Below are positions 1-6,692 of a DNA stretch of 12,594 bases, one piece after another. The first letter of the stretch is position 1; each line of letters begins with the position of its first letter. The DNA comes from JANXQG01 sp037147235 (GTDB lineage: Bacteria > Planctomycetota > Planctomycetia > Pirellulales > Thermoguttaceae): contig JBAWVO010000189.1 in NCBI GenBank assembly GCA_037147235.1, positions 1-12,594 on the forward strand, read 5' to 3'. The notes below the pieces were generated by a model. The model was not told the DNA's origin and did no database searches. It saw only the letters and a program-made list of their open reading frames with translations. The translations under genes and the position numbers were made by a program.

Positions 1-1
1 A

Positions 2-2203
2 CCGGCGGTAACTTCGTTCAATCCAAAAGGACAAACCCAAGCACGGGCAGTATATCAGGCGGTTTCAGCCGGCCCCAGCGACAACAGTTCGTGGTATGAA
101 ACCTCCGTAGCCCCTACCAAGGCTGGCGATCAGGTTGTTGCGGTGACGCTGATTACCACCGACATTGGCGAAAGAAAGCAGGCCGAAAAGGCGTTGCAGG
201 AAATCCATGATGGACTGGAACAGCGGGTCAAGGAGCATACTGCGAAACTGGCGAAGGCAAACGGGGAGTTGCTGCGGAGCTACAACACGCTTCGGATGAT
301 CCATGAGAGCATGATCGAAGGGCTTCTCATTGCGGATATTAAAACGAAACGCATTGTACGAGTGAACCCTTCGCTGTGCCGTATGCTTGGGTATTCGGAG
401 GAGGAACTGGTGGCGTTGTCGATCGAGGATATCCACCCACAAGAGGAGGTGCCCAATGATTTGCGGAGATTTCAGGCAGTCGCAGAAGGGCAAGTTTCGA
501 TCAATGAGAATCGCCCGGTTCTCAGGAAGGATGGCAGCGTCTTCTTTGCCGACATCACGGGGCATCGGGTCTCCTATAACGAGCGGCCTTGTTTGCTTGC
601 CCTTTTTCGGGATATCACCGAACGAAAGCAAGCCGAAGAGACATTGCGACAAAACCACGATGAACTTCAGGCCATCTACGACGGGATGACTGACGGGCTT
701 TTGATTGTCGATACCAAGACAAAGCAGTTTGTCCGAGTGAACCCTGCCATTTGCCAGATGCTAGGGTATTCGGAAGAAGAGTTGCTCTCCAAATCGGTGA
801 CGGATCTTCACACCGCCAAGGACTTGCCTGCCATTATAGAGACTTTCCAGGCACAGGCGGATGGTCGCCTTCGTGTCGGTACGGATATGCCATTTGTGCG
901 AAAGGATGGTAGTAAACTCTTTGTTGACATTACCACCAACAGGTTCTGCTATCGGGATCGCTTCTACCTGCTCGGCATCATTCGTGACACTACCGAACGA
1001 AAGCAAGCCGAGGAGACATTGAGGCGGCAGCACGAACTGGAGGTCTCCGAGGCGGTTGCCCGGGAAAGGGCGATAGAACTAGCCGAGGCGGATCGCCGCA
1101 AGGACGAATTTTTGGCGATGCTCGCCCATGAACTCCGAAACCCGCTGGCAACACTTCGCAATGGAATTGACGTTCTGCAAATCGTGCCGCCGAACGGTGT
1201 ACAGGCCAAGCAGATACTCGTCATGATGGAGGAACAGTCCCATAACCTCGTTCGTCTGGTTGACGATCTGCTGGACGTGTCTCGGTATACCCGCGGCAAG
1301 CTGGGATTGAGGCGAGAACGGGTAGCGTTGTCGAAGATCATCAACACCGCCATCCAGACCGCCAAGCCGCTTGTTCATGCACAGAACCATGAACTTGCGG
1401 TGATGCAGGCACGAGAGGGCTTGCAGATCCACGGCGACATGACCCGCCTGACGCAAGTCGTCTTCAATCTGCTAAACAACGCAGCAAAATACACGCATCC
1501 GGGGGGGAAGATTCTGCTTACCACGGAAATCCTTGGGGACGAAGTTGCGATCCGAGTCAAGGATAATGGCAGCGGGATTGCCCCGGAAATGCTGCCCCGC
1601 ATTTTTGAGATGTTCGTTCAAGCCGACAATTCTTTGGGCCGCACGCATGGCGGGTTGGGAATCGGCCTGACCCTGGTAAAAAGCCTTGTGGAAATGCACG
1701 GTGGCAGTGTCGAAGCAGCAAGCGACGGGTTGGGAAAAGGGAGCGAATTCACCGTTTGCCTTCCGATTCTGCAGGCAGACGACGTCGTTTGTGAGGAAAC
1801 AGCCGATTTACCCAAGGCGACAAGATCGTTCCCATGCCATAAAATTCTGGTGGTTGATGATCTGCAGCCTGCCGTATTCCTAGTTGCCACACTACTACGC
1901 AATTTTGGACAGCAGGTTCGTACCGCGGAGAACGGAGTAGAAGCCCTGGAGATGATTGAACAGGAGAAACCCGATTTGATCTTGTCGGACATTTCCATGC
2001 CCGAAATGACCGGCTACGAACTCGCCCAGGAGGTTCGACGGCGACCCGAGTGGAACGACATTTACCTAGTCGCCCTAACCGGCTATGGTCAAGAGAGCGA
2101 CAAAAAGCTGGCAACGGACGCAGGCTTCAACAGCCACATGGTCAAGCCCGTTAGTAAAGCAGACCTCGAACGCCTGTTGGTGTCGCTGGTATACCTGAGG
2201 TAG
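2..2203 (+). CDS. Hybrid sensor histidine kinase, 5'-truncated by window edge (PAS-PAS-PAS-HisKA-HATPase-REC)
   Basis: Cytoplasmic-looking hybrid kinase that would sense through PAS domains, autophosphorylate on His and pass the phosphate to its own receiver. The frame is open from position 2 with no stop, so the GTG at 143 is not the true start. The 47 codons before it encode the end of a PAS/PAC domain (WYETSVAP, then TDIGERKQAE). Numbered from position 2 (733 codons): PAS end 1-65, PAS about 92-212, PAS about 214-340 (both with VRVNP and MLGYSEEEL, ending in DITERKQAE or DTTERKQAE), HisKA with phosphorylatable H376 (AHELRNP), HATPase N box around 489-493, G1 box DNGSGI from 521, G2 box GGLGIGL near 550, REC 614-730 with D619/D620 and phosphoacceptor D663. 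The two complete PAS domains are similar enough to suggest internal duplication. It faces the next kinase, with 43 bp between the stops. No transmembrane segment is visible. The N terminus and true partners lie outside the window. Confidence 0.95.
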   Translation, partial: PAVTSFNPKGQTQARAVYQAVSAGPSDNSSWYETSVAPTKAGDQVVAVTLITTDIGERKQAEKALQEIHDGLEQRVKEHTAKLAKANGELLRSYNTLRMIHESMIEGLLIADIKTKRIVRVNPSLCRMLGYSEEELVALSIEDIHPQEEVPNDLRRFQAVAEGQVSINENRPVLRKDGSVFFADITGHRVSYNERPCLLALFRDITERKQAEETLRQNHDELQAIYDGMTDGLLIVDTKTKQFVRVNPAICQMLGYSEEELLSKSVTDLHTAKDLPAIIETFQAQADGRLRVGTDMPFVRKDGSKLFVDITTNRFCYRDRFYLLGIIRDTTERKQAEETLRRQHELEVSEAVARERAIELAEADRRKDEFLAMLAHELRNPLATLRNGIDVLQIVPPNGVQAKQILVMMEEQSHNLVRLVDDLLDVSRYTRGKLGLRRERVALSKIINTAIQTAKPLVHAQNHELAVMQAREGLQIHGDMTRLTQVVFNLLNNAAKYTHPGGKILLTTEILGDEVAIRVKDNGSGIAPEMLPRIFEMFVQADNSLGRTHGGLGIGLTLVKSLVEMHGGSVEAASDGLGKGSEFTVCLPILQADDVVCEETADLPKATRSFPCHKILVVDDLQPAVFLVATLLRNFGQQVRTAENGVEALEMIEQEKPDLILSDISMPEMTGYELAQEVRRRPEWNDIYLVALTGYGQESDKKLATDAGFNSHMVKPVSKADLERLLVSLVYLR

Positions 2204-2213
2204 TCAAGGGAAA

Positions 2214-2239
2214 CGTGGGGATCTTGTCGGCCCCCCGCG
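2214..2239. terminator. Possible bidirectional terminator hairpin between convergent kinases
   Basis: In the 43-bp gap between two convergent stop codons, CGTGGGG (2214-2220) can pair with CCCCGCG (2233-2239) through a 12-nt loop, giving a 7-bp stem with one G-T wobble. There is no strong T-run on either side, so this is a position-based guess at a weak terminator. Confidence 0.3.
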
Positions 2240-2246
2240 TTTGCGG

Positions 2247-4043
2247 TCAATTTACCAAGAGTTGAACGCGAACCGCCCCCATTGGCAACCAGTGTGCAAC
2301 CACGGTCAGCAGCTTCTGCCGGTCGATGGGTTTGGTGCTGTAGTCGTCGCAGCCGGCATCGAGGCACTTCTGGCGGTCCTCGGCCAGGGCGTGGGCGGTC
2401 AGGGCGACAATCGGAGCGGTGTAGCCCGCGCTCCGCAGGCGGCGAGTGGCCTCGTAGCCGTCCAGGATGGGCATCTGCATGTCCATCAGGATTACGTCGA
2501 ACGGCGTGCCCCGGGCGCGTGCGGCGGTGGCTTCCTCATAGGCAACCTGCCCATTATCGGCCAGCGTCACCTCGGCCCCGGCCTTCTTCAGGATGAAGGC
2601 GGTTATCCGTTGGATGTCCGGGCTGTCTTCGGCCAGAAGGATACGGCCGTGTAGTTCAATTTTTTCGGGGGTTGCCGCAGCCGCTATCGGCGGACGATCG
2701 AGTTGGTTCCCTTGGACATTCTGGATCATGCGAATCCCGTCCAGCGGCCCTGGGTCGATGGTCACGCTGAAGGTACTTCCCTTGCCGGGAGTGGAATGGA
2801 CTTCAATATGGCCGCCCAGAGCATCCGTCAGTCGCTTACTGATGCAAAGCCCCAATCCTGCGCCGCCAAACTTCCGCGTGGACGAGTTGTCCGACTGGCT
2901 GAAGGCTTGGAAGAGCCTTTCGATTTGCTCTTCATTCATGCCAATGCCCGTGTCGGTCACGTCGAAGCGAAGAACAGCTTGGGGTGCAGGCGTCTCGCCT
3001 GCCCATGCAGCCGAGACGGCCGCACTACAAGATATCAGCCGAACCGCGATGCGGACCCCGCCTTTCTCCGTGAACTTGATCGCGTTGCCCACCAGGTTGA
3101 CGAACACTTGGCGAAGTCGCAACGGGTCGGTGAGTATGGTCTCGGGCAGAGGGCCAGCCAGGTCGGTCTGAATGGTTAGGTGTTTGGCGACCGCGGGGAC
3201 TCGCATCAACGAGGCGACGTCGGCCAACAATTCGCCGGGCGAACAGCGGATCGGCTCGATCTGTATCTGCCCGGATTCCACCTTCGACAGATCGAGGATG
3301 TCGTTAATTAGTCCCAGGAGGTGTTTGCCGTTGCGTTGGACGGCATCAAATGCTTTGCGCCGCTGCTCGGGTGCTTTCTCAAGTCCTTCCTCGCTAAGCA
3401 GCACTTCCGCATAGCCCAAGATCGCGGCGATGGGCGTGCGGATTTCGTGGCTCATGTTGGCCAGGAACTCGCTTTTGGCCAGAGTTGCCGCCTCCGCGAG
3501 GTGGTTTGACTTTTCAAGGGCCTGGTTGATCTTCTTCAGTTCCTCGTGTCGGTCACTGAGGACAGTGATCATGTTGTTGAACGTCTCGCCCAAATCGTTG
3601 ACCGGGTTGCTTCGGGCACGTTGATAGACTTCGCAGAGGCTGCAGTTGCCAAGTTTTTGTGCAAAACTTCCCTGGACTTTGCCGCCGCAAAGGGTACCAG
3701 CAACCTCCCAACAGCGCAGGTTCACAGAGTCCCGATAAGATCGGCAGGCGGTATTGTCGCACTTCTTCGCTTCCCAGCAGGGCGTCAGGCTCGAGTTATC
3801 AAACCTGGTGGTGAAGTCGTTTTTCAGGATCACATCAGCCATGAGGCTTTTCACATGGACCGCAGCCGACTCCATTTGCTGACTGAATTGCCGCGACTTC
3901 TCTTCAGCGCACTTGCGCTCGTTGATGTCGCTGATCACGACCCTATACACAAACGCGCCGTCAGCATCCTGCGCGGCAGTTGCCGCAAGATCCACCCAGA
4001 ATGGGGGGGGGGGCTGTGCCCGTTCGCACCATCCGCAGTTCAA
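2247..4043 (-). CDS. Hybrid histidine kinase, C-terminal part of a frameshifted gene (CW-type Cys region-HisKA-HATPase-REC)
   Basis: Main part of a hybrid kinase whose first part lies in another frame (3961-4482). The first residues of this open frame (before PFWVDL, about residue 14) are out-of-frame translation. From PFWVDL onward it is the end of a PAS domain (SDINERK, 39-44). Residues 89-137 form a cysteine-rich region with two CW motifs (CWEAKKC, CWEVAGTLC, NCSLC; 7 Cys), resembling the two-CW domain found in some signalling proteins and possibly a metal or redox sensor. Next come a HAMP/coiled-coil-like linker (148-185), HisKA with H199 (MSHEIRTP), HATPase with N317/N320, DTGIG from 364 and GGAGLGL from 393, and REC about 467-583 with phosphoacceptor D521 (LMDMQMP). 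Residues 337-355 (SCSAAVSAAWAGETPAPQ) are a translated palindromic repeat inserted in the ATPase domain. Removing one base from the G-run would restore a 744-aa protein starting at 4482. As sequenced, the kinase half has no evident start of its own. Confidence 0.9.
   Translation of the reverse strand: MNCGWCERAQPPPPFWVDLAATAAQDADGAFVYRVVISDINERKCAEEKSRQFSQQMESAAVHVKSLMADVILKNDFTTRFDNSSLTPCWEAKKCDNTACRSYRDSVNLRCWEVAGTLCGGKVQGSFAQKLGNCSLCEVYQRARSNPVNDLGETFNNMITVLSDRHEELKKINQALEKSNHLAEAATLAKSEFLANMSHEIRTPIAAILGYAEVLLSEEGLEKAPEQRRKAFDAVQRNGKHLLGLINDILDLSKVESGQIQIEPIRCSPGELLADVASLMRVPAVAKHLTIQTDLAGPLPETILTDPLRLRQVFVNLVGNAIKFTEKGGVRIAVRLISCSAAVSAAWAGETPAPQAVLRFDVTDTGIGMNEEQIERLFQAFSQSDNSSTRKFGGAGLGLCISKRLTDALGGHIEVHSTPGKGSTFSVTIDPGPLDGIRMIQNVQGNQLDRPPIAAAATPEKIELHGRILLAEDSPDIQRITAFILKKAGAEVTLADNGQVAYEEATAARARGTPFDVILMDMQMPILDGYEATRRLRSAGYTAPIVALTAHALAEDRQKCLDAGCDDYSTKPIDRQKLLTVVAHWLPMGAVRVQLLVN
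2981..3029. repeat. Palindromic repeat inserted in frame in the kinase ATPase domain
   Basis: GTCTCGCCTGC (2992-3002) and GCAGCCGAGAC (3007-3017) are inverted repeats with one mismatch around a CCAT loop. The surrounding 49 bp encode AAVSAAWAGETPAPQ on the minus strand. This lies between strand VRIAVRLI and strand VLRFDVTDTGIG of the HATPase fold, where kinases normally have a short loop. I recall this peptide and its reverse-frame relatives from many unrelated planctomycete proteins, which suggests a dispersed element; that is recall, not a search result. Length and frame are compatible with an uninterrupted reading frame. Confidence 0.7.
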
Positions 4044-4482
4044 GCGTCTGCGGCTTCTCCGTTACAGAGAGCTGTCTGCGGTACTGAAAGTAGATATCCT
4101 GGTCTTCTTCGTGGACAAAGTGAGCCAACGGCTGCTTAACCAAATTGTTGCTTGTCTCGCCCAGCAGGGTGGCGATGGTGAGATTGGCCTCCAGGATCAG
4201 TCCTTGCTCGCTGAGGGTGCAATAGCCCACCGGGGCCTGGTTGTAGAGGTCAATATAGCGTGTACTCGTGGCATTTAGCGCAACCTGCGTCTGGCACAGG
4301 ATCTCGTTTTGCATCTCCAACTCAATCTGATGCACCTCCAGCTCGTGAAACGTCCGTTGCACTTCTTCGGGCGAGTGGGCCGCGAGGTTTTCCGGCAACT
4401 GGGCCGCCTTTTCCCCGACAATCTCCTCGGCCTGCCTGCGCAAATCGGTTACCTGATCAGAACGCAGTTTTGTTTGTGTCAT
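3961..4482 (-). CDS. N-terminal part of the frameshifted hybrid kinase (coiled coil and PAS)
   Basis: This frame encodes the start of the kinase that continues at 2247-4043. The chosen start is the ATG at 4482, giving MTQTKLRSDQV; it has GAGG about 7-10 bases upstream. The open frame continues upstream to 4569 but only reads through a leader palindrome. Residues about 38-72 form a helix (FHELEVHQIELEMQNE) typical of the N terminus of PAS kinases. A PAS domain follows from about 75 (YNQAPVGYCTL, then TLELRMVRTG). After APPP at the run of 11 C on the coding strand (4003-4013) the frame goes wrong (ILGGSCGNC) and stops at 3961, giving 173 aa. The normal PAS continuation PFWVDLAA is present at once in the next frame, so the two frames were one gene. 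Alone this fragment would be a PAS protein without a kinase. Confidence 0.8.
   Translation of the reverse strand: MTQTKLRSDQVTDLRRQAEEIVGEKAAQLPENLAAHSPEEVQRTFHELEVHQIELEMQNEILCQTQVALNATSTRYIDLYNQAPVGYCTLSEQGLILEANLTIATLLGETSNNLVKQPLAHFVHEEDQDIYFQYRRQLSVTEKPQTLELRMVRTGTAPPPILGGSCGNCRAGC
4003..4013. other. Run of 11 G at the kinase frameshift point
   Basis: Eleven consecutive G on the plus strand (11 C in the coding sense) sit exactly where the PAS domain passes from one frame to the other. Ten or seven C would restore a continuous frame into CCA TTC TGG (P-F-W). This could be a sequencing or assembly indel, a fixed mutation, or a slippage-prone switch. Confidence 0.85.
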
Positions 4483-4507
4483 GACGCCGCCTCGTGTCGT
4501 GGATGTT

Positions 4508-4535
4508 GTAGGACGGACTTGGAAGTCCATCCTAC
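4508..4535. repeat. Palindromic repeat in the leader of the second kinase
   Basis: GTAGGACGGACTT (4508-4520) and AAGTCCATCCTAC (4523-4535) are 13-bp inverted arms with one mismatch and a 2-nt loop. The element lies 26-53 bases upstream of the kinase ATG at 4482. It could fold in the mRNA leader, or simply be another dispersed REP-like element. Its minus-strand translation, MDFQVRPT, looks familiar to me from planctomycete spurious ORFs. Confidence 0.65.
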
Positions 4536-4572
4536 GGTCGTTGTCCAGAATCCAACTTACCCACAACACTAG

Positions 4573-4940
4573 CTTATGTATTATGCCACCCCCAAGTTTT
4601 TAGATTATAATTCGCATGTCTCCAGGTTGCGTGGCCTTACAATCGCTAAACTTGTCTGCTGCTTCTATCGGTTCATGCAACAGGAGGGTCACAGCCTCCG
4701 GCCAACTGGCATCGGTGCGAATCACGAGCCGCCTCCCCGCCAACCCCACCCCACCAATGGACAAAGAAATATTCCTGTTTTCGCGTCCGGATCGCTCGAC
4801 GGACACCAAACCCAACGGGTGTGTATTAAGCGGCTATGTAAAGCCACAATTCCCACGCCTTGGTATCTGCACGCGACTCAATAAGGTGAGGGATGTATCT
4901 TTCGCCGAAACCATTGGCGGGCGTCTCGGCGTGTAGAAGG
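4573..4940. other. Gap with no recognised gene; one unrecognised minus-strand reading frame
   Basis: There is no family I can recognise here. On the minus strand, about 4600-4830 reads as an uninterrupted frame (LVIRTDASWPEAVTLLLHEP, then EAADKFSDCKATQPGDM) ending in TAA at 4600-4602. Its composition looks protein-like, but an in-frame TAG precedes it and it has no ATG; the only starts are TTG or GTG. It could be the 3' remnant of a decayed gene. A second minus frame ends near 4826 (FGERYIPHLIESR, then AWELWLYIAA) and overlaps the HTH pseudogene on the other strand. Confidence 0.3.
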
Positions 4941-4943
4941 ATG

Positions 4944-5275
4944 AGATTGCGGGGAGTGGGAGTGTTGCTTGGGAAAACCTGGTGCTGATGGCACCGGCGA
5001 TCCGGTTCGACACGCTCATCTGTGCAATAAGGAAGTGAGCGGTCAGGCCGAGTTAGCCCGACTTGGCTGGTCATGCGGGCACGGATGACGCAGATCATGA
5101 GCCTCTTGAACCTCGCCCCGGCATTCAGGCGGAGATTCTGGATCTACCGGCCATTAAAAGCGGTCGGGCTATTATCACCGAGCGGACCTTGCGGCCGGTC
5201 GTGGCCGAGTTGGATTGGGGAACGCAACGGGTAAAGTGGGGGAGGTTGCATCCAAAAATGGGGGTTCGGTTCTGA
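4944..5275 (+). pseudogene. Decayed ParB/KorB-like HTH protein gene, read in three frames
   Basis: Pieces of one protein appear in order but in changing frames: LVLMAPAIRFDTLI (from 4979, frame 2), KEVSGQAELARLG (about 5029-5067, frame 1), MRARMTQIMSLLNLAPA (from 5073, frame 3), then IQAEILDLPAIKSGRAI with TERTLRPVVAELDWGTQR (from 5123, frame 2), ending in TGA at 5273-5275. The middle part matches the ParB/KorB-type helix-turn-helix pattern ELARLG..(S/T)RAR(V/M)TQI(M/L).LL.LAP.IQ. I recall such proteins beside site-specific recombinase genes in planctomycetes; no recombinase is visible here. At least three indels are required, so no functional product is expected. The left limit is approximate. 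It lies between the broken second kinase and the broken amidase gene, consistent with a decaying accessory segment. Confidence 0.6.
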
Positions 5276-5423
5276 CGGGGTTCGATGATTTAATCCGATG
5301 TGACCGACACGAGCGAGCCGGACTGCCGGTGGTCCGAAAATGGTCGATTATTAGGATTCTCACAAACTCAAACGCTCTAACGATTTGATGAGACCTTGTC
5401 GAGCTAGGCCGCTGCCACCAGCG

Positions 5424-5994
5424 TTAGGTGAGATGCCAGAACCAAACTTGATCCGCTCTTCCAAAGAGGTTTCCACCGGTGGTTTCGTTGCCGCCGGCGT
5501 GCGGGTGAATGATCTGATTGTAATACTGCTGGCCGTTGAACAGATAACAGATCAACATGGTCTCCCACCTGCACAGTGGACCCTTCCCGGGTGAAGCAGT
5601 TGTTGAAATAGACGATCCCGGTCCGCCCGCGAATCTGAGTGAAGGCATGCGCACACCCGGCACCAGCGGACTGCGGCCGGATGATGACCGGCTGGCCCAG
5701 GGCGCGCTTTAAGTATTCGGCCAGTTCAAGAGCAGCGAGCACATGAGACATGCCATTGGTTGCGCAGGCACCAGTTCCGCTATGGACCCGGGTTCGCGGC
5801 GTGAAGCCCTCAAGACCAAAGCCCGAGCGGCCGAGCGCGATACTCATGCGCACGGCGCACTGGTTGGTGGCACCGCGACGGCAGGGCATCGAATTGGTGC
5901 GATAATCATCGTAAGCTCGCTGGAGAAACGCATACTGCGGGCGGACAACGCATTGGAGAATGAATGGTTCGTACATAGCCGGAGAAGTTGACAT
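5424..5994 (-). pseudogene. Tae4-type peptidoglycan amidase gene, frameshifted by a 7-bp tandem duplication
   Basis: Members of the Tae4 family (type VI secretion amidase effectors, NlpC/P60-like fold) cut the peptide stems of peptidoglycan. The start used is ATG at 5994 (MSTSPAMYEP; an in-frame ATG six codons on is an alternative). Family marks are RPQYAFLQRAYDDY, NQCAVRMSIAL with candidate nucleophile C46, a helix ELAEYLKRALGQP (about 90-102), GIVYFNNC (126-133) and GDHVDL (144-149) with candidate catalytic H146. Just after HVDL the sequence AACAGAT occurs twice in tandem (5539-5545, 5546-5552), shifting the frame. The mutant frame runs to 5404 with an unrelated tail. Removing one copy gives HVDLFNGQQYYNQ, continuing to GRADQVWFWHLT and a TAA at 5424-5426, the normal family C terminus. 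The intact protein would be about 187 aa. No export signal is evident, as expected for T6SS cargo. No immunity or T6SS gene is recognisable nearby. Catalytic residues survive in the truncated product but the C-terminal strands are lost. Confidence 0.8.
5539..5552. repeat. 7-bp tandem duplication (AACAGAT x2) that breaks the amidase gene
   Basis: Two adjacent identical copies of AACAGAT. Deleting one exactly restores the amidase reading frame and its family-typical C terminus, which identifies this as the causal lesion. Confidence 0.85.
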
Positions 5995-6191
5995 GAATTT
6001 GATCGAACGCTACCCCCCTGATATTATCACGGACGCCAGTCGGTGTATAGCCAGCTTGAATTCATTCCCCACCTCGCACCTTCTTCTCACACCTTCTCCC
6101 CACCCGCTCAACCTCGATCCCGGCCGCCGCGAGGAATTCCCGAAGTGGTACTTCGCCGCATAAAGCAGCGGTTTGGCAGCTACACCGCATT
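5995..6191. other. Intergenic stretch with no recognised gene
   Basis: About 200 bases between the amidase start and the nested palindrome. One minus-strand frame reads EVPLREFLAAAGIEVERVG, then RRCEKKV (about 6070-6155). It has protein-like composition but no start and no family I can name; it may be a gene remnant. No clear promoter or strong ribosome-binding site for the amidase is visible; a G-rich run lies about 17 bases upstream of its ATG. Confidence 0.35.
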
Positions 6192-6312
6192 GTATACTGT
6201 CCGAGGTTGAGATTGTCCCAATCCATACCAGCCCGAAGCGCAAGCGAGGCAACGACTTAGCAACCTCGCTCGCGCTTCGGGCTAGTTTCAGTCTCAACCG
6301 CGAGCAGTATAA
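6192..6312. repeat. 121-bp nested palindrome (REP-like) at the 3' end of the unknown small gene
   Basis: The inner arms are 20 bp (6230-6249 and 6264-6283, core AGCCCGAAGCGC) with one mismatch and a 14-nt loop. Outer arms GTATACTGTCCGAGGTTGAGA-like (6192-6212) and 6292-6312 match at 17 of 21 positions, including a perfect GGTTGAGA/TCTCAACC pair. The stop codon of the small gene (6294-6296) lies inside the right outer arm. The inner motif resembles a dispersed planctomycete repeat that I recall. It could terminate transcripts from the minus-strand genes to its right. Confidence 0.75.
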
Positions 6313-6686
6313 TTGAGAACCTCGGTGCTGAATCCTTGGCCATGTGCCATGCAATCTCGCATGTAAGCCACGGTCTGAGCATACGCCTGCGGGCCTTGCA
6401 GAACCTGACATGGTTTCCGGCCTTCCACTTCCGCCAGCATGTAGCTGCCGAAGCCTACGGCGAAACACTGCAAGTCAGCTACTCTTACCTGCTCAGGCCC
6501 CAGAATAAGTAGAGGGATGTCCTTCCGCAAAGCCATCGACGGGGATCTCGTTGTGAAGGGCGAGTCGCAGAAACGAGAACAGGCCACCGTAATTGGTGGC
6601 CCGCTTTGATTAGGACGGTGTGGTGGGGGGCTTAGGTCAAAACAGAAAGAATCAAATTTTGGTGGACCGTGACAACGTCCCCTCAT
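6294..6686 (-). CDS. Unknown small protein downstream of the GHG/Cys protein
   Basis: I do not recognise this 130-aa protein. The ATG at 6686 lies 6 bases after the stop of the 232-aa gene, so the two are probably co-transcribed and translationally coupled. A second ATG (MALRKDIPLLILGPEQ, residue 51) is an alternative start, because the first 50 residues are Pro-, Ser- and Cys-rich and look less protein-like. The later part (VADLQCFAVGFGSYMLAEVE, then QAYAQTVAYMRDCMAHGQG) looks like a folded alpha/beta or helical segment. No signal peptide or membrane segment is seen. The C terminus (STEVLNYTARG) is encoded by the outer arm of the palindrome at 6192-6312, so the gene may have been shortened or given a new end by that repeat. 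Confidence 0.45.
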   Translation of the reverse strand: MRGRCHGPPKFDSFCFDLSPPPHRPNQSGPPITVACSRFCDSPFTTRSPSMALRKDIPLLILGPEQVRVADLQCFAVGFGSYMLAEVEGRKPCQVLQGPQAYAQTVAYMRDCMAHGQGFSTEVLNYTARG

Positions 6687-6692
6687 TGCAGA

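Noticed and set aside
143..2203. GTG at 143 as the start of the first kinase
   Set aside because: The same frame is open to the window edge and encodes the end of another PAS domain, so 143 is an internal codon.
2593..3171. Plus-strand open frames across the second kinase
   Set aside because: They lie antisense to clear HATPase and receiver motifs and have Arg/Ser/Pro-rich, family-free translations typical of GC-rich shadows.
4826..5098. 90-aa minus-strand frame
   Set aside because: It overlaps the recognisable HTH remnant on the plus strand, and its first half is low-quality sequence. The last part looks protein-like but matches nothing I know.
6010..6468. 152-aa minus-strand frame
   Set aside because: It runs across the nested palindrome and overlaps the better-supported small gene in another frame; its translation is Arg- and Ser-rich and looks spurious.
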